Of a DNA stretch of 64,000 nucleotides, positions 1 through 9,988 are shown one piece after another. The translations under genes and the position numbers were made by a program. Position 1 is the first letter of the stretch; every line of letters begins with the position of its first letter. The notes below the pieces were generated by a model. That model searched no databases and was not told the origin of the DNA. It saw nothing but the letters and a program-made list of their open reading frames with translations. Source of the stretch: Winogradskyella sediminis (GTDB lineage Bacteria > Bacteroidota > Bacteroidia > Flavobacteriales > Flavobacteriaceae); assembly GCF_003387355.1 (NCBI RefSeq), contig NZ_QUNH01000001.1, forward strand, positions 444,023-508,022, in the 5' to 3' direction.

Positions 1-65
1 GCAAAAAAAGAAATATAAAAATAATAGGCACACTAATGCGCTTCAGATATGAACTCACTATCATT

Positions 66-99
66 AATGTTTAGTATTGGCAAATGTTTAGTATCGGCA
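66..99. repeat. 17-bp tandem repeat, two copies
   Basis: Two adjacent 17-bp units (66-82 and 83-99) beginning AATGTTTAGTAT differ at a single position (T78 versus C95). They lie just beyond the 3' end of recO. No stem-loop or coding role is visible; a simple local duplication is the most economical reading. Confidence 0.8.
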
Positions 100-106
100 A
101 AGTTGT

Positions 107-826
107 CTAACGAAATACCTCGTTGAGCACTTGTAATGATTTTGGTTTTTTAAAACTTCCCAAATGTAATTCAAAATAATATAAGAGCATATTTAAAAAC
201 TCTTGGCGTTGTCTCGAACTAATTGTCAAGGTATGTAAAGCATCAAAACTTGTGCCTAACAACCGTTTTAAGAGTGTTAAATTTTCTCCTGAAACAGAGT
301 AAATTCCATGATTAGATGCTTCAAAAACTCCAGATTCTAAATTAAAAAACGCGTGGTCATTATCTAAATTTTCTGGCAGAAAACCTAAATAGCGTGTTAG
401 CTTTAAAAGAAACAATAAATGAAAGTTAGCAAACTGATCTTCATTGTCTAGGTATTGTAATGCCGCTGATAAAAAATGAAATAGATCTGTATTCTGTTCT
501 TCCTCCTTTAAAACATTGGAAAGAATTTCGGCTATAAACAAAACAATCGCACTTTTATAGATATTGGTATGAAGGCTTTTATAAATGTAGTTAAACTTGG
601 TTTCTTTTATAAAATGAAGCGACTGATTGGGTTTGTAGTTCTCCTCTATTTCCAATTGCGATAATTCTTGATAATAAACCGTTTTAGAAAGGCCTTTTTT
701 AGATTTTAAAACACCTCTTAACAGATAACTCACCACACCACGTTGCTCGGTATAGCATTTTACGATAAGGTCGTTGTCTCTGTATTTTAATTTAGAGAGT
801 ACAATGCTGTTATTTTTTGAAAGCAT
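107..826 (-). CDS. recO: DNA repair protein RecO
   Basis: RecO of the RecFOR pathway binds SSB and DNA, anneals complementary strands and helps load RecA at gaps. The 239-residue product has the family's usual length and layout: an N-terminal OB-fold region beginning with an IVLSKLKYRDNDLIV segment, followed by a helical C-terminal part. No zinc-binding Cys cluster is seen, which fits Bacteroidota RecO proteins. It lies 3 bp downstream of the PorZ-like gene on the same strand, so the two are probably co-transcribed, an arrangement I recall from other flavobacteria. The ATG start is unambiguous. Confidence 0.92.
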   Translation of the reverse strand: MLSKNNSIVLSKLKYRDNDLIVKCYTEQRGVVSYLLRGVLKSKKGLSKTVYYQELSQLEIEENYKPNQSLHFIKETKFNYIYKSLHTNIYKSAIVLFIAEILSNVLKEEEQNTDLFHFLSAALQYLDNEDQFANFHLLFLLKLTRYLGFLPENLDNDHAFFNLESGVFEASNHGIYSVSGENLTLLKRLLGTSFDALHTLTISSRQRQEFLNMLLYYFELHLGSFKKPKSLQVLNEVFR

Positions 827-829
827 GCT

Positions 830-3214
830 CTAACGGACAATTAAGACTTTTAGCACTTTAGTTTCAAATGAATCTAAATCGGAAATTAAGATTAAGTAAA
901 CACCTGTTCTAACCACATTATTACCTAGATTTTTACCATTCCATACAGCGGTTCCACCATCTATTGCAAAATTATAACTGGTATTAGACGATCTTAAATT
1001 GACGTTAGATTGCGCTTCTGCTACCAAGTTCCCTTCTATGTCCGTGATTTTAATATTTACACGTTCTGTAAGTCCACTAATTTTTACACCTTTATTAATA
1101 TCATTAAGGTCGTTAAAACCAAGAATATCATATTCTGGCCGTACCGGATTTGGGTACACAAAAGCATCTTCTAAGCTAGATGCTGTTTTTGAACCTCCAG
1201 CTTTAAAAGCCAATAAGCCCTTGATAGTAGCGATATAAACAATACCATTATTGCCATCTACAGAAATGTCGTTAATTCTATTAGAAGGCAACGGAGAATT
1301 GTCTTTAGTAAAATGATATATCGTTGTTTGCCCATCTGGTGAGAGATAAAACACACCAGAATCTACTGTACCTATCCACTTATTATTAGAACCATCAACC
1401 TTAATATCAGTGATGGTTTCTCCTTCTAACAATTCTTTAGCAATACCTTCTTCTAAAATAATGATTGAACTTAAGGTGGGATTAGAATCCTCATAAAACC
1501 CTGAAGTATTATAAAGCACTCTTAGTCCTGTAAAGGTCCCAACCCAAAGCTGATTTCTGTTATCTACAGCAACGGCATTTACTCTAGGAAATGGCAAGCC
1601 TTGTTCCTCGGTACGAATATTTCTAAGAGGAGTATCACTTATAGATTCATTGTAGGCATAAATTCCGTTTGTATATGCTCCAATCCATTTGGTACCATTA
1701 TTATCAATGGCCAGATCAAAATAACCAAATTCATCTCTAATAGCATCTTGTATAATACTCGAAAAGTCATAACTTTTCCAACTACCAGAAATAGGATCGT
1801 AAGATTTTAAAGGTTCAAATACTAACGAGTTCATAGACCACAATAGACCATTACTATCAAATTGTGTTGCAGAAACCCTAATACTTTTATAATTAGGAGA
1901 ACCTTCTAAAACTAAAGATTCTAATCCGCTATTATCTTCTTCATATAAAACAGTGGGTTCAAAATTATTTAATTCTATGAGACCATCATGAAATGAGCTC
2001 ACAAAGACTTGGTTTTGAATAAACGGATTAATAGAAATTTGCGCTAAATTTCTCGCTCCAAACAGGCTATCATAAGGAATACTCTCCCAAGCCTCATTTC
2101 TGTAATAACTTAATCCTCTTTTTCGTAAAGGCTCTGGTACTAAGTCTTCAGTATAATCCCCAAAGCTAGACCATACTACACCAGATTCTGCATTGAGTCT
2201 AAACGTCTCATTAAATAAAGGGCCATTGGGTTTAATCTCTATATAATCTCCCACAACCGAAATAGAATTACTTAATACACCAAAAGCATCTGTCCCGATG
2301 TAGATATTGTTATCTAAACTAATAGCTGAAGTAAAATTAGTATCATAATCTTCGGTAGGTTGAAAGGTATTAACCAATTGTATATTTTCATCATATACAT
2401 AAATTGCATTTTGCGTGGCATATACAAGATGCGTTGCTGACATATCAGCATCTAATGGTAATTGCGGTAATGTAAATAAAGTATTTATCGCTGTGCCATT
2501 AATTTCATACAACACTTTGTTATCGCGTACGGTATACAATTTATTATTAATAGCTTGCATTGTATGATAATTGCCAATAATCACAGTTTGCCATTGCTGA
2601 TAATCTATTAAGTTAGGATTACTTAAGTCCGCTTTTTTTATTCCATTACCATTTAAACACGCTACATATATGTCATTATTTAAAATAGAGACTTGTTTTA
2701 CTGAAACTTGAGCGCCACCATTGCCTAAGAAATAAGTATCTCCAAACTCTAAACGATCTAAATCATAAATAGAAACGCCATAATCTGTAGAAATATAAAT
2801 TTGTCCTTCATGTTCAAAAAAATGGTTGATTCGTTTATTAACCGGAGTAATATTTACCTTCTCTAAAATATCTACCACCGATAATACCGAATTTTCAGTT
2901 TCTGAATACACCTCTATTAAGCCTGTTTCGTAACCAATAAGTAGGTATTGATAAAGCGAGCTGTAATATATCGTTGTAATTTGTTCACCTGAGAGTCCTT
3001 CTACTGAGGTGATTGTAGTTAATTCGTTGGTAGATGTATCATATCTAAACACAGCATTTTGGGCGGCTGCATATATTTTTTGATCACCACTTACCACATC
3101 AACAATATCATTATAGGAATAATGCCCTTGCCATAAAGATGAGAAATCTTGACTATAACATGATGTTGTTAGCCCAAATAGCAAAATAAAAATTTTAAAA
3201 ACAGTGTTACTCAT
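830..3214 (-). CDS. porZ: PorZ-like type IX secretion component (beta-propeller)
   Basis: PorZ is a surface protein of the type IX secretion system attachment complex, in which it supports sortase PorU. The product shows an N-terminal signal peptide, two successive beta-propeller-like regions made of short repeats of the type KWIGAYTNGIYAYN and LWVGTFTGLRVLYN, and a C-terminal region (about the last 110 residues, starting near FVYPNP) that resembles the T9SS CTD fold. I place the start at the ATG at 3214, because the TTG at 3235 only adds seven residues before a good signal peptide (MSNTVFKIFILLFGL). Its position next to recO supports the assignment. Confidence 0.85.
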   Translation of the reverse strand: MSNTVFKIFILLFGLTTSCYSQDFSSLWQGHYSYNDIVDVVSGDQKIYAAAQNAVFRYDTSTNELTTITSVEGLSGEQITTIYYSSLYQYLLIGYETGLIEVYSETENSVLSVVDILEKVNITPVNKRINHFFEHEGQIYISTDYGVSIYDLDRLEFGDTYFLGNGGAQVSVKQVSILNNDIYVACLNGNGIKKADLSNPNLIDYQQWQTVIIGNYHTMQAINNKLYTVRDNKVLYEINGTAINTLFTLPQLPLDADMSATHLVYATQNAIYVYDENIQLVNTFQPTEDYDTNFTSAISLDNNIYIGTDAFGVLSNSISVVGDYIEIKPNGPLFNETFRLNAESGVVWSSFGDYTEDLVPEPLRKRGLSYYRNEAWESIPYDSLFGARNLAQISINPFIQNQVFVSSFHDGLIELNNFEPTVLYEEDNSGLESLVLEGSPNYKSIRVSATQFDSNGLLWSMNSLVFEPLKSYDPISGSWKSYDFSSIIQDAIRDEFGYFDLAIDNNGTKWIGAYTNGIYAYNESISDTPLRNIRTEEQGLPFPRVNAVAVDNRNQLWVGTFTGLRVLYNTSGFYEDSNPTLSSIIILEEGIAKELLEGETITDIKVDGSNNKWIGTVDSGVFYLSPDGQTTIYHFTKDNSPLPSNRINDISVDGNNGIVYIATIKGLLAFKAGGSKTASSLEDAFVYPNPVRPEYDILGFNDLNDINKGVKISGLTERVNIKITDIEGNLVAEAQSNVNLRSSNTSYNFAIDGGTAVWNGKNLGNNVVRTGVYLILISDLDSFETKVLKVLIVR

Positions 3215-3336
3215 TAAAAGATAAGTTTTGCTCAAATATATTTAATACTAACGATAATTATAGGCATATCATATATAATGTCTTAAAAAAGCGCTTGGCT
3301 AAATACGGTCGCTTTGTTTATAGGTTTTAAATTTAG

Positions 3337-4680
3337 CTATATAACTCCTTGAGCTAACATGGCATCTGCAACTTTAACAAAACCCGCAATGTTTGCCCCT
3401 TTGATATAATCTATAGAACCATCTTCGTTTTTTCCATAGTGAACACAGGCGTTATGAATATCTTCCATAATCCCCTGAAGACGCGTATCTACTTCATCTT
3501 TTGTCCAACTTAAACGCAATGAATTTTGACTCATCTCTAATCCTGAAGTCGCAACACCACCTGCATTAGACGCCTTACCTGGCGCAAACAATAATTTGGC
3601 TTTTTGAAAGACATGAATCGCCTCTGGCGTAGATGGCATATTTGCTCCTTCAACGACACACATACAACCATTTTTAACTAATAGTTCTGCTTCCTCACCA
3701 TTTAACTCATTTTGCGTAGCACAGGGTAAGGCAATATCACAAGTTACAGACCATGGTCTTTCTGAAGAAAAATATTCTGCATGTGGATAAGCCTCTACAT
3801 AATCGCTAATACGTCCACGCTTAACGTTTTTTAGATGCATTACAAATTTTAACTTTTCAGCATCAATACCTTCGCTGTCATAAATATAGCCACCAGAGTC
3901 TGACATTGTAAGTACTTTAGCGCCTAATGCTATCGCCTTTTTTGCGGCGTATTGCGCTACATTTCCAGAGCCTGAAATAACAATCTGTTTGTCTTCTAAG
4001 TTTTCATTATGTAATTTTAACATATTCTGAGTAAAATATACAGTACCATATCCTGTAGATTCTGGACGTATTAAAGAACCTCCCCAAGTGATACCTTTAC
4101 CCGTAAGAACACCTGTAAATTCATTTTTGAGTTTTTTATAAGTCCCAAACAAATAGCCAATCTCTCTTCCGCCTACACCAATATCTCCAGCAGGCACATC
4201 TGTAAACTGCCCTATATGTCTATATAATTCGCTCATAAACGCTTGACAAAAACGCATTATTTCATCATCAGATTTTCCTTTAGGATTAAAATCGGAACCA
4301 CCTTTACCGCCTCCCATTGGAAGTGTTGTTAAAGCATTTTTAAAAACTTGCTCAAATGCTAAGAATTTTAAAATGCTAGCATTAACGGACGGATGAAAAC
4401 GCAAACCGCCTTTATAAGGTCCGATTGCAGAATTCATCTGAATTCTATACCCTCTATTAACTTGTATCTCTCCGTTATCATCAATCCAACTCACTCTAAA
4501 GGATATTAAGCGTTCGGGTTCTACCATTCGCAATAAAATGTTCTTACCTCTATATATTTTATTTTGAGCAATATAAGGGATTATCGATTCGGCAACTTCT
4601 TTAACAGCTTGTAGAAATTCTGGTTCATGACTATTTCTTTTTTGCACTTCGGCTAAAAACGCATTAATGGTATCTTTCAT
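3337..4680 (-). CDS. gdhA: NADP-type glutamate dehydrogenase
   Basis: Catalyses reversible reductive amination of 2-oxoglutarate with ammonium to glutamate, a main entry point for nitrogen. The 447-residue length is typical of hexameric bacterial GDH. The substrate-binding motif GPYKGGLRFHPSVN is at about residue 88, and the catalytic lysine motif PMGGGKGGSD is at about 121-130 (K126). A Rossmann GSGNVAQYAA segment follows in the second domain. The choice of NADP rather than NAD cofactor is inferred from overall similarity to GdhA and cannot be proven by eye. The gene is transcribed divergently from an outer-membrane protein gene. Confidence 0.93.
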   Translation of the reverse strand: MKDTINAFLAEVQKRNSHEPEFLQAVKEVAESIIPYIAQNKIYRGKNILLRMVEPERLISFRVSWIDDNGEIQVNRGYRIQMNSAIGPYKGGLRFHPSVNASILKFLAFEQVFKNALTTLPMGGGKGGSDFNPKGKSDDEIMRFCQAFMSELYRHIGQFTDVPAGDIGVGGREIGYLFGTYKKLKNEFTGVLTGKGITWGGSLIRPESTGYGTVYFTQNMLKLHNENLEDKQIVISGSGNVAQYAAKKAIALGAKVLTMSDSGGYIYDSEGIDAEKLKFVMHLKNVKRGRISDYVEAYPHAEYFSSERPWSVTCDIALPCATQNELNGEEAELLVKNGCMCVVEGANMPSTPEAIHVFQKAKLLFAPGKASNAGGVATSGLEMSQNSLRLSWTKDEVDTRLQGIMEDIHNACVHYGKNEDGSIDYIKGANIAGFVKVADAMLAQGVI

Positions 4681-4932
4681 AATAATTATTTAATATCGAA
4701 ATTAAATAATTCATTGACCAATTCTAAATAATAATCTATTTTTGTCAAAAAATAGGATATTTTATTTTTAACAAGTAATTGTAAGAATATTTTGATATAT
4801 TGTGCACCCTTATCGCTTTAATAATTAGGCATATATCTTTTTTTTAAAGTCATATTGAAATTATTTTCATACAATACAAAAGACAGGTTTAATTTTATGA
4901 GAAATACAAAAACATGCATTTTGTCGGTTTTA

Positions 4933-4963
4933 TTTGGTAGTTTATCGAGTTTTTATATATTTG
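4933..4963 (+). promoter_or_regulatory. Bacteroidota-type promoter (TTTG-N19-TATATTTG)
   Basis: TTTG at 4933-4936 is followed by 19 bp and then TATATTTG at 4956-4963, an excellent match to the Bacteroidota housekeeping promoter (-33 TTTG, -7 TAnnTTTG). The ATG at 4994 lies 30 bp downstream. The promoter overlaps the longer open frame starting at 4934, which argues against that upstream start. The remaining part of the 313-bp divergent gap (4681-4932) is AT-rich and shows nothing else I can support. Confidence 0.75.
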
Positions 4964-4993
4964 CTTGGTAAAAGCATCAATTCTCAGAATTAC

Positions 4994-5779
4994 ATGACAC
5001 TAAAATTAAAAAAATTAACTCTTGCATTTGTAATGCTTCTAACATTGCAATTGACGTTTTCGCAGTCCTTTACGCATGAGGTAGGAATTATTGCTGGTCC
5101 TGTAGCCTATCAATCTGACTTTGGTGAGCGTTATGATTTTGAAACCAATTCTGGTAACATTGGCTTTGGTATTGGTCTTGTTTACTATATGAATTTTGAA
5201 TACTTAACAAATTACTACTCCTATTCGAGACGAAATTACTTTACAAACCACTTTAAAGTACGCGCCGAAATTTCTTGGAACAAAACAAAATTAAACCATT
5301 ACGGAAAATGGGTAGACCCAGATAGAACAAGCATTTCTGCAGAGAAGTTAAGAGCACATTCTGGAGAATCTCAAAATTTTGATATCGGAGCACAATTAGA
5401 ATACTATCCCCTTACCACTAGAGCATTATCTCGTGGTGGAGATAAATTTGCACCGTTTTTAAGTTTAGGTGTGCACTATGTGTCTTTCAATCCAGATGTA
5501 GAAACCACATACGGAGATCAAAATCCAAATGATCCCAATAATTTTTACCCACAATGGGAACCTGGTTCTGTAGATGCACAAAACGGCAGTACTTGGTCTG
5601 TAGTTGGGAGTTTGGGAGTGCGATATAATTATAGCCCTATTTCTAACTTTATGGTAGACTTAAGAATACAAAGTTTTTTTGACGATCGTACCGATGGTTT
5701 AGATCATCAATTAAACTCTAACAAAACAAACGACTGGCTAGTGTGGCTAAATGTAGGCTACATATTTATGTTCGACTAA
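4994..5779 (+). CDS. THC0290_0291-like outer-membrane beta-barrel protein
   Basis: A 261-residue exported protein with a signal peptide (MTLKLKKLTLAFVMLLTLQL, cleavage near FSQ). The body is rich in Gly and aromatic residues in alternating strands, typical of a small outer-membrane beta-barrel. It ends NVGYIFMFD, with an aromatic C-terminal region as in OMPs. It resembles the flavobacterial family named THC0290_0291, which I recall as usually neighbouring a glutamate dehydrogenase gene, as here. No biochemical function is known to me. The start is set at the ATG at 4994, behind a strong promoter; a TTG at 4934 would lie inside the promoter. Confidence 0.7.
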   Translation: MTLKLKKLTLAFVMLLTLQLTFSQSFTHEVGIIAGPVAYQSDFGERYDFETNSGNIGFGIGLVYYMNFEYLTNYYSYSRRNYFTNHFKVRAEISWNKTKLNHYGKWVDPDRTSISAEKLRAHSGESQNFDIGAQLEYYPLTTRALSRGGDKFAPFLSLGVHYVSFNPDVETTYGDQNPNDPNNFYPQWEPGSVDAQNGSTWSVVGSLGVRYNYSPISNFMVDLRIQSFFDDRTDGLDHQLNSNKTNDWLVWLNVGYIFMFD

Positions 5780-5800
5780 AATAGTCTAAAACGATATATT

Positions 5801-5835
5801 AAAAAAAGACCAAATCTAACAATTTGGTCTTTTTT
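5801..5835. terminator. Bidirectional intrinsic terminator
   Basis: GACCAAAT (5808-5815) pairs with ATTTGGTC (5822-5829). The stem is flanked by a run of A on the left and a run of T on the right, so it can terminate both the + strand outer-membrane gene and the - strand trans-sulfuration gene. Confidence 0.88.
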
Positions 5836-5850
5836 AATTGAGGCTATGTA

Positions 5851-6990
5851 TTAACCTATCGCTTGTTTTAAATCTGCAATTAAATCCGCTTCATCTTCAA
5901 TTCCTATACTCAACCTGATTAAAGAATCTACAATTCCCATTTTTTCCCGGTCATCTTTAGGAATGCTCGCATGCGTCATACTTGCCGGATGACCAGCCAA
6001 CGACTCTACTCCACCAAGCGATTCTGCCAATGCAAAAATCCTTAAATTCTCCACAATCTTTATCGCTGCCTTATAGTCATTTTCTTTGGTAGTAAAAGAT
6101 ACCATACCACCAAAATCTTTCATTTGTACTCTTGCAACATTATTATTAGGATGGGTCTTAAAACCTGGCCAATACACATTTTTAATTTTAGGATGATCTG
6201 CTAAAAATGTTGCAACGGCTTTTGCATTTTCACAATGCCGCTGCATACGGACATGAAGTGTTTTTATACCTCTTAACACTAAAAAGGCATCTTGAGGACC
6301 ACAAATTGCACCACTAGAATTCTGAATAAAATATAAGCGCTCTGCTAATTCTTTATCATTTACAATTAAGGCTCCCATCACAACATCACTATGTCCACCT
6401 AAATATTTAGTAGCAGAGTGCATTACAATATCTGCACCCAAATCTAAAGGTCGCTGTAAATAAGGTGTAGCAAATGTATTATCCATGGCCAATACTACCT
6501 TATGTTTATTGGCAATCTTTGCTGTGTATTTAATATCAATAATATTTAACATCGGGTTGGTGGGTGATTCTATCCAAATAAGTTTTGTGTTGCTATTGAT
6601 ATAAGCTTCAATAGATTCTACATTTTGCATATCTACAAAATGAAATTTCACCCCAAATTTCTCATATAGTTTTGTGAATAAACGATATGTCCCACCATAC
6701 AAATCATGAGTCGCAATAACTTCATCTCCTTGTTTTAATAATTTTAAAACCGCATCAATAGCCGCCAAACCTGAACTAAAAGCTAAACCATAATGGCCGT
6801 TTTCAATACTTGCAAAAGAGTCTTCTAATGCATGACGCGTTGGATTACTAGAGCGCGCATATGCATACCCCTTATGTTTACCAGGAGTCGATTGTACAAA
6901 CGTAGAAGTTTGATAAATTGGAGGCATTACAGATCCATAAGCGGCATCTGGTTTTTGTTTGCCATGAATTGTTTTAGTATTAAATTTCAT
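5851..6990 (-). CDS. Cystathionine gamma-synthase / gamma-lyase (Cys/Met PLP enzyme)
   Basis: PLP-dependent enzyme of the Cys/Met metabolism family. The 379-residue protein carries the cofactor-phosphate region YARSSNPTRHALE (about 44-56), the AFSSGLAAIDAVL segment and the Schiff-base lysine in HSATKYLGGHSD (K195). It either makes cystathionine from an activated homoserine or cleaves cystathionine to cysteine. Sequence inspection does not separate the synthase from the lyase, so no gene symbol is given. It is a single-gene unit bounded downstream by a terminator and upstream by a divergent lipoprotein gene. Confidence 0.88.
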   Translation of the reverse strand: MKFNTKTIHGKQKPDAAYGSVMPPIYQTSTFVQSTPGKHKGYAYARSSNPTRHALEDSFASIENGHYGLAFSSGLAAIDAVLKLLKQGDEVIATHDLYGGTYRLFTKLYEKFGVKFHFVDMQNVESIEAYINSNTKLIWIESPTNPMLNIIDIKYTAKIANKHKVVLAMDNTFATPYLQRPLDLGADIVMHSATKYLGGHSDVVMGALIVNDKELAERLYFIQNSSGAICGPQDAFLVLRGIKTLHVRMQRHCENAKAVATFLADHPKIKNVYWPGFKTHPNNNVARVQMKDFGGMVSFTTKENDYKAAIKIVENLRIFALAESLGGVESLAGHPASMTHASIPKDDREKMGIVDSLIRLSIGIEDEADLIADLKQAIG

Positions 6991-7123
6991 ACCACTAAAT
7001 TTAGACGTAACTCTTTATTATATGAATAGAATTATCGCTTCTGAATCTTAACAAATGTAACGGATAATTCGTTCTATTCAAATCTATATAATACCTTTAT
7101 TGTTCTAAATATTTATAACCTCA

Positions 7124-7849
7124 ATGCTTGTGAAACGCCTTATCTCATTATTTCTGTTTGCTATTCTATTAAATTCTTGTACTTCGGAATTTAAACCAGT
7201 AACATTTAATACCATTACCATCGAAGACCCTTTTGAAGCTGAGATCTCAGCAATTTATAGTAAGGCTAACGGAAACACAGAACTTAGCAATACTATCAAC
7301 ACAAACATTGAAAACGCTATTGTAAAAACGCTTAATACCACGGAAACAACAGGTGATTTGAAAGCGATTTTAAAAGCATTTAATGAAGAATATTTAAATT
7401 TTAAAACAAGTTATTCAGAAATAGACGAACCCGTTTGGGAACTTCATATTGAAACGGAACGCATTTATCAGTCTGAGGAAATTATTACTATTGTTATTAG
7501 CACCTATGAATTTAAAGGAGGTGCCCATGGTAACGACAAAATAAAATTATTAAATCTCGATGCCAAAACGGGAAGAATCATACCACTTAAAGGTTTTATA
7601 AATGATATTGAGGGTTTTACATCTGTAGCCAAAACGTACTTTATTAAATCCTTAGAGCAAAATAAAGCAGAGCTCACTATTGAAAATTTCTTCTTTGGAA
7701 AACCATTTCATTTACCAGAAAATATTGGCTTTAGCGAAGAAGGCTTAGTGCTCATCTATAACGTTTATGAGGTGGCATCATACGACTTCGGTTATACTGA
7801 ATTTATGATCCCTTTTGAAGAGATAGATGCTTATTTAACTATACATTAA
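7124..7849 (+). CDS. DUF3298/DUF4163-type lipoprotein
   Basis: A 241-residue lipoprotein with a type II signal peptide and lipobox LLNSC (Cys near residue 19). The centre (about 50-130) and C-terminal part contain an ISTYEFKGGAHGN segment and a DFGYTEFMIPFEE segment, typical of proteins with DUF4163 followed by DUF3298. The biochemical role is unknown; a cell-envelope location is inferred from the lipobox. It runs convergently into the antiporter gene with only 2 bp between the stop codons. Confidence 0.7.
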   Translation: MLVKRLISLFLFAILLNSCTSEFKPVTFNTITIEDPFEAEISAIYSKANGNTELSNTINTNIENAIVKTLNTTETTGDLKAILKAFNEEYLNFKTSYSEIDEPVWELHIETERIYQSEEIITIVISTYEFKGGAHGNDKIKLLNLDAKTGRIIPLKGFINDIEGFTSVAKTYFIKSLEQNKAELTIENFFFGKPFHLPENIGFSEEGLVLIYNVYEVASYDFGYTEFMIPFEEIDAYLTIH

Positions 7850-7851
7850 GC

Positions 7852-9096
7852 TCACGCTTTCCTAGTTAATCGTTTTATAATAGGACCAACGGATAGCCCT
7901 TGCCCTACTATTGAGACGACCACAACAACATAAGTAATTACTAAAAATAATTCTCTATGCATGGCATCTGTGAGACTTAGTGCCAATGCAATAGAAATAC
8001 CGCCTCTTAAGCCGCCCCAAGTCATAATTAAATTGGTTTTTGGCACAAAATCTAATCGTTTTTCAAAGAATTTAATTGGCAACCATAATGAGATGTAACG
8101 GCACATTAAAATTAATGGAATAGCCAATAAACCTGCATAAATAAATTTTCCGTCTAAGGACAACACTAGCATTTCCATACCAATCATTACAAATAAAATG
8201 GTGTTTAAAAGCACGTCTACTAGCTCCCAAAACTTGTCTACGTAGAGCTCTGTCGTTTCGGACATGGCAGAATTCCTTACTGTATCATTACCTACAATTA
8301 ATCCGGCTGTTACCATTGCTAAAGGCGCTGACAAATGAAATTGATGTGCCACCATAGTTCCTCCCATAACAGTTGCGAGTGTTAAAATAACTTCAATTTC
8401 ATAACTATCAATAGAACGCATTAAACGATAGGTAATCCAACCAAGAAAAAGGCCTAGTACTATACCACCAATCACTTCTTGTCCGAATAAAGTTGCAATA
8501 TCTGAAATCTCAATCGCAGCATCGGGTTTTGCTGCAATAGCAAAAATAGTTAAGAACACAACAACACCTACACCATCATTAAACAATGACTCTCCTACGA
8601 TTTTGGTTTCCAATTTTTTTGGAGCACCAGCTTTTTTCAAAATTCCTAAAACAGCTATAGGATCGGTTGGCGAAATTAAAGCTCCGAACAACAGACAGTA
8701 GATGAAATCTACATTTAAATTCATTATTTTCAAAACATAAAACATCACTATACCCACTAAAAAAGTAGATACCAAAACACCTACTGTAGCAAATGCCATA
8801 ATTGGCCAGCGCTGAACTTTAAGTTGATTAAAATTGGTATGTAACGCTCCGGCAAACAGTAAAAAACTCAGCATAATATCTAAGAGTACCGTTTCAAAAT
8901 CTATAAGGGAAATAAACGCACGTTCTTGCACCAATAAGGTATCGTCAAACTGAGCAATACCAACCAAAACTACCGTGAACACAATAGTAATAACCATTAA
9001 ACCTATGGTAATTGGCAATTTTAAAAACTTCTCATTGATATAGCCAAAAACCGCTGACAAAACGATTAAGATAGTCGCAATTGAATAATAATCCAT
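7852..9096 (-). CDS. CPA1-family Na+/H+ (cation/proton) antiporter
   Basis: An integral membrane protein of 414 residues with about 12 hydrophobic segments. The ion-translocating motifs of the CPA1/NhaP family are visible: GALISPTDPIAVLGIL in the middle of the protein and ESLFNDGVGVVVFLTIF shortly after. The C-terminal half has TWGGLRGGISIALALSL, another family signature. It exports Na+ or K+ in exchange for protons, useful in a salt-rich habitat. Upstream on the same strand a DinB-like gene ends 2 bp away, so the two are probably one transcript. Confidence 0.88.
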   Translation of the reverse strand: MDYYSIATILIVLSAVFGYINEKFLKLPITIGLMVITIVFTVVLVGIAQFDDTLLVQERAFISLIDFETVLLDIMLSFLLFAGALHTNFNQLKVQRWPIMAFATVGVLVSTFLVGIVMFYVLKIMNLNVDFIYCLLFGALISPTDPIAVLGILKKAGAPKKLETKIVGESLFNDGVGVVVFLTIFAIAAKPDAAIEISDIATLFGQEVIGGIVLGLFLGWITYRLMRSIDSYEIEVILTLATVMGGTMVAHQFHLSAPLAMVTAGLIVGNDTVRNSAMSETTELYVDKFWELVDVLLNTILFVMIGMEMLVLSLDGKFIYAGLLAIPLILMCRYISLWLPIKFFEKRLDFVPKTNLIMTWGGLRGGISIALALSLTDAMHRELFLVITYVVVVVSIVGQGLSVGPIIKRLTRKA

Positions 9097-9098
9097 AA

Positions 9099-9554
9099 TT
9101 ATAATGATTTTCTAAGTGCTAAAATATACCCTAAATGTATACCTTCATGAAAATTATTGAAATCAATGGCCTCTTCCACATTACTCAACGTACTTTTTGT
9201 GGTTACCGTGTACTGATTATAGGTTTGAAATATTTTATTATTGTAGTCTTCCTTTGTCTTTTCAATAGTAGAAAATAATAATCCTTTTATGGTATCGACT
9301 TCAGACTGCAATAAATCGCTTTCGGTTTTAGTTCCTTTTTTAAAAGTTTCCACCATTTCATTAGAAATCACCATTGGTAATCCAGATAATTTATAAACCA
9401 ATAATTGCTGTGTCACAATGGTATGCGCAATATTCCAAATGATATTATTCTTAAACCCTTTTGGGACTTTATTTAACTCTTCTAAAGTGTGATTTTCAAT
9501 AAAACTCTTTAATAGTTTTCTATTTTTAATTGACATGTCAAATGCAAAATCCAT
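9099..9554 (-). CDS. DinB/YfiT-like four-helix protein
   Basis: A 151-residue protein that looks like the DinB/DUF664 superfamily of four-helix-bundle, often metal-binding proteins. Histidine-containing helices are seen at NIIWNIAHTIVTQQLL (about 40-55) and NNFHEGIHLGYILAL near the C terminus, at the positions where the family's metal ligands fall. The actual reaction is unknown; some members are thiol transferases. An internal ATG seven codons in (9536) is an equally good start. It precedes the antiporter in the same transcript. Confidence 0.7.
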   Translation of the reverse strand: MDFAFDMSIKNRKLLKSFIENHTLEELNKVPKGFKNNIIWNIAHTIVTQQLLVYKLSGLPMVISNEMVETFKKGTKTESDLLQSEVDTIKGLLFSTIEKTKEDYNNKIFQTYNQYTVTTKSTLSNVEEAIDFNNFHEGIHLGYILALRKSL

Positions 9555-9634
9555 AAAATCATATTTTGCTTAAAAATAATAAAATTCGCTATAAATACGG
9601 TTTCTTTGCATCTTGAAAATTAATCCCTTTCATT

Positions 9635-9988
9635 ATGAATAAAATCTATTATTTAAGTAGTTGTAATACCTGTACCAGAATTATTAAAGAACTCCATCTG
9701 CCCGAAGATTTTCAACTTCAGGACATTAAAACAGATCCTATTACTGTGTCTCAAATTGAAGCGATGAGAGCACTTACAGAGCGTTACGAAGATTTATTTA
9801 GCAAACGCGCCAGACTTTATAAAGAACTTGGTTTAAAGGACAAATCTCTTACTGAAGATGATTATAAAAATTACATTTTAGAGCATTACACATTTTTAAA
9901 GCGACCAGTAATTATATATAACGATCAAATATTTATAGGTAATTCTAAAAAAACGGTTGAGGCTGCAAAATGCGCTATTCACGACTAG
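9635..9988 (+). CDS. ArsC/Spx-family thioredoxin-fold protein
   Basis: A 117-residue protein of the arsenate reductase ArsC/Spx family. The N-terminal CNTC motif (SSCNTCTRIIKEL) is at the redox position and the thioredoxin-like fold ends with LKRPVIIYNDQIFIGNSKKT, containing the conserved cis-Pro region. Members include arsenate reductases and regulators, and this short CxxC form is common in flavobacteria without ars neighbours. With no arsenic genes nearby, arsenate reduction is not a safe call. Confidence 0.8.
   Translation: MNKIYYLSSCNTCTRIIKELHLPEDFQLQDIKTDPITVSQIEAMRALTERYEDLFSKRARLYKELGLKDKSLTEDDYKNYILEHYTFLKRPVIIYNDQIFIGNSKKTVEAAKCAIHD

Noticed and set aside
4934..4993. A longer N terminus for the outer-membrane protein gene
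   Set aside because: The extension would be read from inside a very good promoter (TTTG-N19-TATATTTG), and it would place 20 residues before the signal peptide.
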